Origin: Cavia porcellus
Lineage: Eukaryota; Chordata; Mammalia; Rodentia; Caviidae
Length of the DNA stretch: 64,000 nucleotides
Reading direction: 5' to 3'
NCBI RefSeq assembly: GCF_034190915.1
Contig: NW_026947485.1
Coordinates: forward strand, 49,277,519 to 49,341,518
Under the pieces are notes generated by a model. The model worked only from the letters and a program-made list of their open reading frames with translations. It made no database searches and was not told the origin of the DNA. Positions 11,821 through 24,150 of this stretch are shown here, in pieces. The translations under genes and the position numbers were made by a program. Each line of letters starts with the position of its first letter. The stretch's first letter is position 1.

Positions 11821-12990
11821 AACCAAATAAACCTCACAAGTAGAAAGACAATAAAAATCAGGATGTGAAGAGTCCACAGATCAAAATCTACAACAGTTTA
11901 TTGAACACTCACCTTGGAAAGCACCCTGCCAAGATCACAGAACTACATGGACATCGGATATAGGAGAAAATCAGATTTTATAGCATAAACAAACAAAATA
12001 TGACTTCTGAGTGAATTTTAATCAATAATAAGGCATGAAAATCCTCAGAATGTATCAGATGAAAGTCAGAAGGAAGAACTGCATTATTAACAAGAAGAGC
12101 AGAAATTAAGTCAGAGCAAGTGATGAAATGTCTGAAAAAGTCCTCAATGTCAAGGGTATATGGATCAAGTCTAGTAGCACACTCAAAAGGCAATACATAT
12201 TTAGAGAAAATAAATAGCCACCTGGAGGAGAACATCCTGAGAGTCTGGACTCTGGATTTATCTTGTATATAATTCTCTTAGGTAAATTTATATTAAACTT
12301 GACATTTTACTGACACATAAAAGCTACTAAAAGTTAATTCAATAGATAACATATTTAAAGTTACTTTAACTAAATAATGTAGAATGGACAGTAAAACCCA
12401 CTAAGTAAACTGAAGTGCTCAATACAGGTCTAACAAATACCTTGGAAAATCTATTTAAGCTTTGCATATATACTATTACTTATTTTCTGCAACTCTTTAT
12501 AAAGCTTTCTTTAGTTAATTGTATAAAAACCTCATAAGCAATGGTAAAAGAAAATTCAACTTTATTTTGTCCCTGCTAAATACTAGAAACTGTTCATGGT
12601 GTTTTACATGTTGCTCCATTTAATTACTCTTTGTTACAGTATGACCATGAAGGGACTATGTCTCCCACCCCACTGAAGCTAGAAGATGTTTTACAACAGT
12701 TCATGATGCAAGATAAACTTGAAGTCACCATTATTGAGGACACTTTTACTTGATAATAGTCAATTTTTGTACTTATTTGTTTGCCTTGGCTTATTGTCTT
12801 GCTACATTTAAGTGTTACTCCCTTTGTTTTAGAAGGGTTATATAAAATTAAATAATAAAATTAATCACAGTCCATGACTAGTTACATCAATCTAAACTAA
12901 TTCTTGTATATTCCTACTTTACATTTGGCTGATGAAGATAATAGTCCATACACTTCCAAAACATGAATAGAAAAACAATCTGATATTTTG
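11821..12990. other. Unassigned AT-rich DNA
   Basis: No recognisable gene or element. A short phrase at 12640-12720 may be an old LTR scrap but cannot be supported. Confidence 0.4.
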
Positions 12991-12991
12991 G

Positions 12992-13422
12992 CTGATTGTT
13001 AAATATACAGATTATATTAGATTGACTCTTACCTAGAATCTCAGAATGTGAGTTCAGTTTTGGAAATATGGGCTTTGCAGACATAATTAGTTAAGATGTG
13101 ATCATACAGGATTAGAATGGGGCCTACTCCAACACTGCTGTTTTTATAAAATGAGAAAACACAGAAATTTGGACCTGGAGAAACAACACAAAAAGGACAC
13201 TGTCATGTGAAGATGAAAGTAGAGATTGAAATAATACATCTAGGAGGTGAAAGATGGCCAGTATTTCTGGAAATCACCAGAAGTTAACAGGCATGAAACA
13301 CATTCTCTTTCAAGGTCTAAAGAAGGAACCAACCAGCTGACTTCTGACTTTCATTTCTACAAGAGGACACATTGCTGTTGTTTATGGTTCTATGTTATAA
13401 GAGACCTAGGAAACTAATATAG
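12992..13422 (+). mobile_element. Solo MaLR LTR (MLT1-like)
   Basis: The LTR can be followed almost end to end: 'cctagaatctcagaatgtgagtt…ttggaaatatgggctttgcagacataattagttaagatg', 'catacaggattagaatggggcct', 'cacagaaatttgga', 'catgtgaagatgaaagtagagat', 'ccaccagaag'-like 'atcaccagaagttaacaggcatg', 'aaggaaccaaccagctgac', and the terminal CCTAGGAAACTAATATAG. Diverged, as expected for an old mammalian MLT1 copy. Confidence 0.75.
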
Positions 13423-13501
13423 TGATCACCATCATTCCATCTGATACATAAGGACATTTAATAAGGATACACTTTATTATTTTACTTGATTAACCGAATT
13501 T

Positions 13502-13622
13502 AGGGGGTTTTTTTGTTTGTTTGTTTGTTTGTCTTTTTCCTTTTTATTGGTACCAGGGATTGAACCCACGACTGCCTGCTTGCAAGGCAGGTGCTTATGC
13601 CACTGAGCTAAATCCCCAGGCC
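13502..13622 (-). mobile_element. tRNA-derived ID-like SINE
   Basis: Read on the minus strand: GGGGATTTAGCTCAGTGGCA (polymerase III A box TAGCTCAGTGG), 'taagcacctgccttgcaagcaggcagtcgtg', B box GGTTCAATCCC, then TGGTACCAATAAAAA and a tail with (AAAC)n. Flanked by 15-bp direct repeats at 13487-13501 and 13623-13637 with one mismatch, so the insertion boundaries are secure. Confidence 0.92.
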
Positions 13623-13637
13623 TGATTAACTGAATTT

Positions 13638-15385
13638 TGAATGGATTATCTTTTCTTTTTGGAATATATTTTGCAGTTCTATGTTTTCTTTCATTTAAAA
13701 TAGATTTCTATCAATTATTCATGTCAGTAAGGCCCTGTTAATATTTTAGGTTTTCAGAGATATGATCTCTGCTGTTTCAGCTCCTTGTTCTTGACTTTCA
13801 AATGAATTACCAGTTAACAGAGATCTAGAAATGATAGCAGGATGCTAGGGATGCTATGACTTACTTGTCTAAGACTTTCTTTTCTGGCTTACTCACCATG
13901 CAAGTCACCTAGTAAATCTCTGCTTCAGTAACCAAATGAGTCTCAGATAATAAATTTTTCACAGTTTGTGTGTGGGTGTATGTTCAGGTTTGTCTACCTG
14001 TTACATGACAAATTCCATATTTATAATCCTAAAATATACTCATAACAATATTCTCTACGTAGTAACTTTTGTATACAAATATAAATTTTAATTAATGTAT
14101 GCATGAAGATTATATTCATAAAGAATGTATTCATGAGGAATCTAATCAATAAATATTCTTTATAATCCAAAACACGCCCTGTGCTCTTTGTCTTTCTGTC
14201 ACTCCAGTTCTTAGTCTCTAGCTGCACTAGAAACCCAAAGAATATTATTAAGTTGGAAAAGAAAAAAATTATTACTTAAAAAGCTACTATAAGACAAAAT
14301 TAAAATTAATATAGTTAAAAGAGATTATTTAGAAAATGGTCTTGCTTAATTGGCTTTGTTTAATTAACCTGCATCCTATTTATATATAAACCTGGATCTT
14401 CAAAAGAGATGTTAGCCAAAAATTTAATAGAAGCTGGCTAGAGCCAAGTTTTGATTTGTTTAGATAGGTAGTATTCATCTCATCCGTTCCCATTAGTGTA
14501 TGTTTCACTTTAATCCTCATTTGGGATGAGCTTCATTTTTACATTTTCTCTTGTAACTCACTGATTACCACCTGAATTTTCTCTGCTGATCGAGCACAAT
14601 TTTAAGGCAAGAATCACTTGTACAACTTTCCATCCAAATAACCAGATTATCTAGAGTTCCCAGGAAAACTGTATTAGACATTTTCTACTTTCCTTGAAAG
14701 TGACAGGTCTCATCCATAGGCATGTAGATTTTTGTTCACAAAAATGATGTTTGTGAGCTTTTCAAAATTTCAAAATTTTGCTTTTCAAAATTTCAAAATT
14801 TTGCATTTCAAAATTTCCTGTTTTCTCATAATCTGTTTTCTCATAATAGCTAACTAAAACAATTGTTTCTTAATATCCCATTTAATTTTTGGCAGAAATT
14901 CTGTCATTGTAAACTTTTGTAGTTACTTAAACTTTTGATACATTCATATTCATTCTGTCATATCTACCATTCTGAGAGAAACAACAACTGCAATCAGAAT
15001 TCTTCCTAGCACAATCCCACAGCAGGCCTTACATACTTGAGTAAAGTAGAACAATAGCATTCCAACAATAGTATTTGAAAGTCAAATAGCATTCCATTAA
15101 TTGGAGAATTAATTCTTTTTTATTTCAGTGCAATACAAGTAGATAGTAATAAAGAAAATATTTTTAAAATTTCCTACCTCTGTAAAAAAAGTAAAACAAA
15201 ATTTCACAAGAAAATAATTAAAAACTAGCACTAGTTAATATACTGCATATCATAATCTTAAAAAGATAGGCCAAAATGCTAATTAATCAGAGCACAAATA
15301 TGAAAAACCCTCTCTTACAAAGAAAAAAATAAACAGAGAAAAGCACAAAACTTTCTTTAATGAACTCTAAGAGAAAATAGTAGTA
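13638..15385. other. Unassigned AT-rich DNA
   Basis: No gene or transposon recognised. Contains a short local tandem repeat at 14757-14848. Confidence 0.4.
14757..14848. repeat. Compound short tandem repeats
   Basis: A 23-bp unit rich in CAAAATTTC and ending in CAAAATTTTG occurs at about 14758-14780 and 14781-14803, followed by a partial third copy. Directly after it a 15-bp unit, CTGTTTTCTCATAAT, occurs twice (14819-14833 and 14834-14848). The CAAAATTTTG core is self-complementary. Confidence 0.8.
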
Positions 15386-15482
15386 TTTTTTTTTTTTTTT
15401 TTTATCGGTACCAGGGATCGAACTCACGACTGCCTTGCTTGCAAGGCAGGCGCTTATGCTGCTGAGCTAAATCCCCAGCCCC
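15386..15482 (-). mobile_element. tRNA-derived ID-like SINE
   Basis: On the minus strand: GGGGCTGGGGATTTAGCTCA, '…gcataagcgcctgccttgcaagcaaggcagtcgtgag', B box GTTCGATCCC, GGTACCGATAAAAA with an 18-nt A tail. Flanked by a perfect 10-bp duplication AATAGTAGTA at 15376-15385 and 15483-15492. The best-preserved copy of this SINE in the window. Confidence 0.95.
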
Positions 15483-15492
15483 AATAGTAGTA

Positions 15493-18237
15493 AAATTTTA
15501 GAAGTCATATTTAAAAACCAGATTCAAAAGGTTATTGACTTTATTCACCATCATTTTTTGAAATATGTATTAAAATTTGTCAATCATCTCTCAATTTTAA
15601 AATAAAGGTGGTAGTACTACAAAACATAACCTCTACAGTAACAGATAAAGTGGGATAGCTTTCTGTTTTAAGCAATGAATTTTGCATATGAGTTTAAAAC
15701 ACATAAGTGACATCAATAGAATGGGCAAAGTAATTTGTTATTAAATACATTTAATATTAAAGTTTAGATTATAATTTGACATGTACAAGTTTTAACAGAA
15801 ACATTAGGTATTTACACAGCTTTTATTGCACAGTCCTTTTTAATTTGAAATACAATGTTCTTATTTATTTATGTTTTAACTTATATACATAAGGAAAGAT
15901 ATTGCATTTTTAATATTTAACTTTCCACCACTTCTTTATCTGATACATTGCTAACTCATTTTAGAATAGATAGAACAAGAATAATACTAGAATTAAATGA
16001 TAAAAAATATGAAGAGATATAGTTAATTGAAATACCTTCATATTAACTTGTTCCTGGGTATAGAGTAAAAATACTTAACTCCAACTATGGAATTATTTAT
16101 CCCCTAAAAACACTAGATGTAATGGTAAGGAAGATTCCCCTGTTTATAAGAGCAGAAAGATACGATCAGTGAAATAAATTAGGGAAAATCAGGGTTCTAA
16201 TGAGATGTTTGTTGAACACGGGCCTGGACATAGAGTTGTGAGACTTTGGATGGGATATCCTTTTAATAAGTATACTTCAAAATACATCTGTTTGTATTAA
16301 AGGAAAGTTTTAGTATTGTTCCAGCTAATTGTTATGAAGACAATCTAAATAGAAGTGTTTAAAAAAAAGATAAAGGAGAAGACACTTGGCTTTGGCTTCA
16401 GTCTTTGTCAAATTCACTTATGTTCAGTTCTAAAATAAATAACAAAAGCATTTCCCCACTGTTCTATTATCCACAAACTATGAGCAGTAAAAAGCCCAGA
16501 TCATCACACTTCACATCAAGCTATCTCAAATTCAGCAAACTAATCTTCAGCAACATATTTGACAAAGTCTTCCAGTTTTTTTGTCAAGATGGACATTATA
16601 GTTTAATGACAGAATTTATTCCAAAACGTAAAGCCTTTTCCTTAAGCATTTTTCTCGGATGTTTTCCATTTGTTTTGCTCACTATATTATTTGCTTAGAA
16701 AAGACTATCATACATCTCCACCATTTAATATGTATTGTTTGAATGAAAAAAAAAGAGAATCAGAATTCCAACTAATACAAAAAGATATTGAAGCCTTACA
16801 ATATATTACTAAAGACAATAGAATATAGAAGAGGTGCTCCTGTTTTATTCCTTACAATCAAACCACAACCACAGCAGAATTGTGTCCAGTTATGAACATC
16901 TTTTGAAGGGCATATGTAAAGCCATATTATTCAGAAAGAAATTGTTAATGTGACAATGACATTGAAAATGTAAGAGGAATCCCAGAAGACATGATTGAAG
17001 ATGAAACAGCAGAGTCCCTGGCTTTTAATTTTACAATGTGCTTAAAGTTGTAGAGAAGTTAGATTCATCCATAGTGGATCCAATGGAGAAAATCAAACAA
17101 ATGATAAGATAAAAATATTTCAGGTCAACTTACAAAGAAAATTTATTCTAGAAGTAAGATTCATTCAATGATGCCAGAGATGCGTTAAGAACTGAAGATA
17201 TCCTGCTTTTTGAGATACAAAGTAAATAGACCACAATTTGTTAAAAATGTAGAAAATGGAATAAAACCATAGTAAGTTAGCCTAGAAAGCATTGAGAACA
17301 ACCTAAATCTTTATTCTTTTAGAGAATTCAAAATAATAAACATCAAAGTGAAAAAATGTTCCTTCAACTCAAAAATCTACAAAAAGTAGAGCAGAAATAC
17401 AGCAATTTATCAATAAGTCATGTATATTTCAAGAATGTGAGTCTAAGGAAATGTAATGAACTAGGACAATATAATAATATAAATATGTGTGTTTTTCACC
17501 TGTTTTCTGGAAAAATACTTAAAAATGGACAAAGAATAAAATCACTTTCTTCTAATTGTATAACAATTAGACAATAATAGCAATGAAAGATAATAATGAC
17601 AAATTTATAAAGAGAAGAAATTTTGGCAATTAAGAGAGAATCTAAATTATATCTTTACAGAAGTTCCTAAAAGCATCTGCCTGAAAATCTACTGCCTGAA
17701 ATTCTAATGTTTTAAGAAATTTATAACCCTAATCCATTAGGAAGCCTGGTCTAATTGTTAGAAATTAAATCTAATGTTCCTCTGTTATATTTTTACCATT
17801 CCACACAAGTTCTGGCCTCTAGGATTTTACAACCCTTAGTCAAAACTTTACTAATCACTTCCCAGCAAATAATCAAAGACAACTATTATATCCATAATTT
17901 GCTCATTCTCTAAACAAAATGTCTTCAGTTACATTATATCTGTGCCCAAATAGTACCTAAACTCTTGTTTATTGCCAGGTCATATGCATCTAAATTTGAC
18001 TAAGGGATGTTTTAAAGTGAGAATTGCAGAACAGAACATAGTAACCCTATGAGTTCTTTTTATTATCAAATTAAGAAGCTCTGCCCCAGTCTTCATTATG
18101 GGTAATCAATCCTGTTCATGTGAGCTCACTGAAAATTTTGACTTATATTGCATTTATTTTAACTCAAATATCTATCATTACTATTATAAATCATCTTGTT
18201 TCATGGCAAATATATTTATATGAGATATATAGTATGG
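15493..18237. other. Unassigned AT-rich DNA
   Basis: I see no gene, structural RNA or transposon I can name. The open frames of 97 codons (16405-16698) and 73 codons (17356-17577) lack any recognisable motif and are not called. Confidence 0.4.
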
Positions 18238-18274
18238 TATATATATATATATATATATTATATGGGATTATACA

Positions 18275-18318
<44 letters not shown>

Positions 18319-18324
18319 ATATAT
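18238..18324. repeat. (TA)n microsatellite, interrupted
   Basis: Two runs of alternating TA, about 25 and 40 nt, separated by 'tatgggattatacatac' and ending in (GTA)-variant steps. Fully self-complementary, therefore able to extrude a cruciform. Confidence 0.95.
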
Positions 18325-19734
18325 TCAATGTAATGAATGGGGAGCCAATAATGTGTGACAGGCAAATGTCATTTCATTTATAGGCAAGAATCACAATAGA
18401 AACAACTCATTCAGGGTCACATAGGCAAAAAGAAACAGAATGAGTCTAGAATGACACAAATCATTCACATACAAATGTGTGTTACACATTTTACTGCACT
18501 ATGCATGCATAATTTATAACAAATATATGTATCCACATAATATCATAGAATAAGAGTACAAAATAAGTTTGAGCTTATACTCCATTGCTTGTTTTCTTTA
18601 TCATTTTGTGCACAAATTTAAAATATCTGAACATAATTTTGGAACTGAGTATATTTTTAAAAACAAGATTTTCCTTATGTTTTTAAAACAATCTACTTTT
18701 AATTCAAGCTGGCAGCTAATTTTTCTTGAGTAGCTACAATGATGACATTAGCATTTTATGTTAAAACTCTTGTGCTATAAACAAAATAAAAGACATATGA
18801 GGCTGAAGTAAAAAATTATGAAATATGGATGAAAAATTTATTAGTAAAGACCTAAAAGCCATTTAAAAGATTGAAAACGATACAGATTTCACCAGCTTTT
18901 CAGTTCTTTTCCAGCAAGGAATTGGCAAGTCCATTAGAGACACAAACTTCCGCCTGCAGAGGGTTCAGGTGGGATCCTGCCAGACGTAGACTGAGTCTGA
19001 TGCCCAGGAAGCCAGAGGAAGGTTGCTGAAAGAGAGAACCTAAACAACTTCATATGGGTAATTTATATACCACTAAATGGTCCTAGAAAATCTCATTTTC
19101 TTATGAGCTCAGGCACATCAGTGCACCTACAATGATTTGTTTTTAAAAATTAATGTGATAACTTATGAAAAGAGATCTTATGAAAAATTTGGTTTGATAA
19201 TGAACCGTATCCCGCTCTAAATTCACGGACATCTCTGCATTTTCTTCTGGTGGAGCTTTAGGTGTGTGTGGGGGGGGGGTTTACAGGTCTGCCATTTCCT
19301 CATTCTAAGTTTCTGACATTGGGGAATATCAGGGTGACTATCACACTTGGAAAGAGATGCTTATTTTGTAAAATAATCAGCAGGATGACTCAGACTCACT
19401 TTTTCTGATGGTGACGCTCCTCAGGGTCATCTAAAGGTCTGGCATTTTATCTTGTCATATTTTACCACTTTCTCTTACATTCAGTTCTCAGGAGTCTCAT
19501 TTGGCTCCATTTGGCCTTGACTTACACTCTACAACCCAAAAAGTTTTTCTCCTATGAAACATTCATTAGGTTGTAAAAATAATCTTCCCTTATAATTTTA
19601 CTCTTTTAAAATGAAGAAAGGCGCCCTCTTCTCACCCAGAGCATTCAATCACTTTTCCTTTAAACATGGATAGTTACAACAACCACAATTTCTTCTTTCC
19701 TCATGTTTATTGTGGAATTTTTTTTAATTCTAGA
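18325..19734. other. Unassigned DNA
   Basis: Nothing recognisable except a short poly-G run at about 19268-19279. The interval 18870-19050 is less AT-rich than its surroundings but shows no known element. Confidence 0.4.
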
Positions 19735-20040
19735 CTCCTTTTTTTTTTTATTTTGAAAGTATACAACAGAACAAGTCAGAGTAAAGCCAACTAAGATCGT
19801 ACAGTGAAATTGGTACAGAACTTCACAGCAGGTTACCAGGATAACAGTAATAGGTATCACAGTATATTTTGTTATCTTTATAACAGTTGTTCTTTCAATC
19901 ACGTATATCAAAATGAGATGAAACATAGAACACTATAGAACTTATCAAAACAGAATATTGAATAGAGCAGTACCATTGAATATTAAATAGAGCAGTACCA
20001 TTAATTAGAAAAGAGCAAAACAGTAATAAAAATATTTGCC
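19735..20040 (-). mobile_element. 5'-truncated L1 3'UTR, antisense
   Basis: A poly-T (19740-19749) opens the block. The following sequence, 'ggtatcacagtatattttgttatctttataacagttgttctttcaatcacgtat', matches the repeated units of the L1 3'UTR seen antisense at 31.0-31.6 kb. This fits an L1 tail inserted on the minus strand. Confidence 0.5.
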
Positions 20041-20216
20041 TTCAAAGAAATGGTAGAAGGAAGTCCCCTTATTTGCTATGGTCAACCTCCCAGAACATGC
20101 TCAGATTTCTGGTTCCCATTTGCTAATGGGCAGGGGGGGGGGGAGGAGAAGGAGGATAGGGGAAGTGGGATATTTGACTCTAGGCTATGTAGCAGTAGGT
20201 TCACTATTGCTAAGCA

Positions 20217-20416
20217 GGGAGGCAGGATGGTCATTTGTTTTCACAGCATCCTCAATTCCAACATGGCGTGGATCTCAGGAGACACTGCTGGTTCTCCCCT
20301 GGAAGGACTGCAATCTGCCACCCTACCTTGCCTACCAGGGAGGGGAGGTGCTTGCTTGGCTTCCCAGAGTCCTAAGTTCCAACATGGCGTGGATCTCAGG
20401 AGACACTGCTGGTTCA
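20217..20416. repeat. 121-bp tandem duplication (GC-richer)
   Basis: A block containing TTCCAACATGGCGTGGATCT and 'caggagacactgctggttc' occurs at 20256-20294 and again at 20377-20415, a period of 121 bp. The upstream parts (GGGAGGCAGGATGG and GGGAGGGGAGGTGC) are also related. It is GC-richer than its surroundings, sits next to the L1 tail, and resembles repeated L1 5'UTR material, but this is not proven. Open frames of 121-127 codons over it are incidental. Confidence 0.75.
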
Positions 20417-20837
20417 GATTGTGGAATTTTTAAAACCATTTGAAGATACACAGGTTTTAAAATCAGATCATATGACCTTGAATTCATTCTCTGCAACTAA
20501 TTGGCTGTAATCATCATTTTTCCTAGTCTGCACTGGATTTTGTTCAAAACAAAACAATATATGTACAAAACAATGTACAGTCAATTGTCATGAGGATAAA
20601 ATTAGAAAAATCATGTAAAAGGAAGTAGAAATCCAAAATGTGTGAAGTTATATTTAGATACATAATTTTCTTGAATATGGCTACTGACTTTTTAATTCCC
20701 CAGAGTTTCTACCATATTGGAGATATTTATTAACAAAAATTAATATCTAGAAAAGTAAGCACTTATGTGATAACATCTTACTATGATAAAATACATATTA
20801 AGCATATTAAATATGTGCTATTCATAGTACTTTACAT

Positions 20838-20933
20838 TTTTTTTTGTCTTTTTCGTTTTTATTGGTACCAGGGATCGAACTCACAACTGCCTGCTTGCAG
20901 GCGCTTATGCCATTGAGCTAAATCCCCAGTCCC
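20838..20933 (-). mobile_element. tRNA-derived ID-like SINE
   Basis: Minus strand: GGGGATTTAGCTCAATGGCA, '…agcgcctgcaagcaggcagttgtgag', GTTCGATCCCTGGTACCAAT and an A-rich tail with GAAAAAG interruptions. A perfect 10-bp duplication TACTTTACAT flanks it at 20828-20837 and 20934-20943. It lacks 5 bp in the GCAAGCAGGC hairpin relative to the copy at 13.5 kb. Confidence 0.92.
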
Positions 20934-20943
20934 TACTTTACAT

Positions 20944-22470
20944 ATTGAAAATATTAGAAAGTATCAAAGGTGCATTATTTCTTTTGAGACTTTCAAAAAA
21001 AGCCAAAAAGGTTTTCTTTCAGATATCAATATTTTATATTTTATCACTCAGAAATACAGATTAAAAAATCCTTGGTAATCAAATACAGTACTAATGGTTG
21101 TATTTGTAATTTGTAGGAAATTGAAATGTAATTAAGAAAAGTGTTTCTCAGCTCTTTCTCCCTTCCCCAGGGTCCATCATTTACTTACTACTTGACCCTC
21201 ATAATTAATTTAGATGGCTTTATATTGATCTGAATCATATCTGCCTTTTAATGATGAACTGGTTATGTATTTTAAATACAGATATAGGATGTTCATGATG
21301 CCAAGAAGTGTCTGTCATATCTTTTCTTTAAAGGACACATAGTTTCCTACAATTATGCCTAAAGAGAACTGGTGGAGGACTTGAGTGTCTGTAATTTATT
21401 TGCTAAAATGACAAAGGTGTATCATCACAAGATGATTACTTTTCATGAGATACAGAGCTACAGGTTATTATTACATATATAAATATTTGTAGTAAAATTT
21501 CTGGACATTTTAAAGAAAAAGTTATTTTTCATGGAAAAAGTTATTTCCATGGAAATATTTTCCATTATTTCCATGGAAATAACTTTTTCTAGGTAGAAAA
21601 TTCCTGAATCCATTTCAACAAGTACTCAGGGAAATGGGCTCATCAGAATGGTCTGATTCATGGCTTAACACTTTCATGATTAAAATGTAAATAATAAAAG
21701 ACTGGAAATCTTTTATGTGCTCATGTACTTATAAAACAAATATACTGGCAGTAGAAAAATAGATACTTTCTCATTAATAATACAAACTGCTTTTCTCCTG
21801 AAGAATAAATAATAAAGCTACTAAATAGATTGGGAACTCAGAAAATGCACATAGCAAATTGAATGCTTATTCTGGTGCGGATTCAAAGAGACCAGCTGAA
21901 ATTTGCAAATGTAAATACTTTTTTGATATTATGAGAAACCAAAAAACTGAAATTCTAAAGTAATTTGGAGTTAAAATACGCATCCAATAAACTTTGTTAT
22001 GTCATCATCCTCTTCATTTCAGATATTAGGCTTTCTGTTGAGGACCCTACTATATGAAACATAAAGAAAAAAGCACAATTATCACCAATATACCTGAACT
22101 GATGTTTTCCTACAAATCTGAGAGCAATTGCCTGCTTTTCTTTCTAAAAACTGTACTACTTTTCTTCACTGCTAGTGGTAGAGTAGTATCACTCACCTAC
22201 CAAAGAGTACCAAAAAGGCTTTGTAAGCTGTTAACATTTCATTTTGATAGCTACTTTCAATGGATGTGCACCTTATTTTGCTGGCTACTGACCTTGTCCC
22301 CAGAAAGTCCACAGGATGATGAAGAATCAGGCACAGGTAAATGCTGTACACATAGAGGGTCCATGGCGCAGCTGAAGAATCCTGAGCTCAGGATATATTC
22401 ACCCTGCCCTCCTGGCTTTTCTCGGATCAATAGGTATTTAAGAAAAATGACTTGCGGCTTCAGATCTACC
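20944..22470. other. Unassigned DNA with a strong hairpin
   Basis: Apart from the inverted repeat at 21534-21589 no feature is recognised. A 143-codon open frame (22054-22485) has no identifiable domain; its last codons fall in the L1 that starts near 22.47 kb, so it is not called as a gene. Confidence 0.4.
21534..21589. repeat. Near-perfect hairpin, 24-bp stem, 8-nt loop
   Basis: The left arm 21534-21557 is the exact reverse complement of the right arm 21566-21589, with loop 21558-21565. Each arm contains the self-complementary core ATTTCCATGGAAAT. A partial extra copy of the left arm (GAAAAAGTTATTTTTCATGG) lies just upstream at about 21515-21534. No transposon ends or coding potential were seen. 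Confidence 0.9.
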
Positions 22471-22474
22471 AGGA

Positions 22475-24150
22475 CAATAAGATGAAATAAAAGACATGCA
22501 AATTGGAAAAGAAGAAGTGAAATTGTTTCCATTGATGACATGACATTATATCTACAAAATGCTAATTATTTCACCAGAACATTAGAACTAAACAAATGAA
22601 TTTAATAAAGTTGAAGAATATAAAATCAAAATATCAAAACCAGTTTGGTTTATATACACTAATACTAAACTATCTTAAAGGGAAATTTGGAAAAATAATC
22701 TCACAATAGTAATCAAAAAAGATTGAAATACTTAGAACTAAACTGAGAAAATGAAAGATTTGTATGTTGAAAATTACAAAATACTAAAGAAAGACACACA
22801 TAAACTAAAAGAAGTTCATATTCATGGGTAAAGAAATTTAGTATTTTTAAAAGTCTGTACTTTCCAAACAATCTATGAATAATAAGATTCCTATTAAAAT
22901 TCCAATGAACTATTTTAGAACGATGCTAAAAACAATTCTAAAATTTATAAAGCACTGCAAAAGACCCTGAGTAGCCAAAAATAGTCTTCAGAAAAAGTAA
23001 AAGTGCTAGTGCCATCACCTTTCTACTATTGAAATACAGACAAAATAGACTAATTGAAACAATATGGTACCAACAGAAGGGAGCCATATAAAAAAGAAAC
23101 AGAGTAGGCAACTCATTTGTGATCCTGTATATTTGTAGTTAAGTGATCTTTGACATGAGAGCCAAGAATACAACATTGAGAGAGGTCACTGTCTTTCACA
23201 AATGTAATTAGAAACATATGTTGTTCACATGCAAAATACTAAATAAACTCCTACAACTGAATGACGAATAAGAATAGCTCAATTAAAGTGGAGAAGGGCT
23301 TTAAATTAAGACATAGCTCTAAAGCAGATTACAATAGACAACGTGCATATGAAAAGATGCTGGACCCATTTTACGAACAAGAAAATATAAAACTGCAGTG
23401 AGATCACTTCACACCTGTTAAAACTGGATATATAAAGTATTGGTGAAGTTATATAGAAATCAAAGTCATTGTACACTATTAGAGGGAAAGTAACAATGAT
23501 GCAATCAGTACAATAAACAATAGAAGCTGGTTCAAAAGATTAAAAGTACAGCCATTATAAGATCCAGCAATTCTACTTTTGATTATTAATTAAAAGGACC
23601 AACATCAAGATCTTGAAGAGATACTAGGACACTGTGTTCTTTGTGGCTTTATTCACAACAGCCAATACATAAAAATATCCTAAATATTCATCAGTAGATG
23701 AATGTGTAAAGAAAATGTAGTACATATGTACAAAGTGATCATATTTTGCCTTAAAATAGAATGAAATAAGCAGTGTATAACAATATGGATGAACTTTGAG
23801 AACACTATGCTAAGTGAAATAATCCACATACAAAAGGATGAATATTGCATAGTTCCACTTACATGAGGTATTTAAAACAGCCAAACTCAATAGAAACAGA
23901 GAATGGAATGATAATAATTTGAGACTAAAAATGGAGGAAATAAGGAGTTACTCATTAATGGGCTGAATAAAATTTCAGTTAGATAAATGAGTTCTAGAGA
24001 TCTGATACGCAACATTGTGGCTATATAACACTACTGTTAATGCACTCAAGAACATTTTAAGAAAGTAAATCATCTGTTATATCCTTATCAAATGCTGCAA
24101 TCCTGTAATAAGGAAGAAATAAACTCTTACACATAAAAATAGCATTGTTT
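22475..24150 (+). mobile_element. Ancient L1 (L1M-type): 3' half of ORF2 and 3'UTR
   Basis: The series of phrases follows the old mammalian L1 ORF2 exactly in order: 'aaagacatgcaaattggaaaagaagaagt' (just before the reverse-transcriptase active site), the 'ttccattgatgacatg' remnant of that site, 'aatgaatttaataaagtt', 'aattccaatgaactatttt…agcactgcaaaagaccctgagtagcc', 'gatcacttcacacctgtt', 'cagcaattctacttttg', 'cattcacaacagccaatac' and 'acaatatggatgaactttgagaacactatgctaagtgaaataa'. After ORF2 the 3'UTR continues with 'aaaatttcagttagataaatgagttc'. Riddled with indels and stops, it is much older than the L1s at 37-47 kb. Confidence 0.88.

Noticed and set aside
13502..13622. tRNA gene
   Set aside because: Has polymerase III A and B boxes, but no tRNA cloverleaf 3' half; it carries a tail and target-site duplications, hence a SINE.
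22054..22485. 143-codon open frame as a possible host exon or small protein
   Set aside because: No recognisable motif, no supporting splice structure, and its end overlaps an ancient L1.
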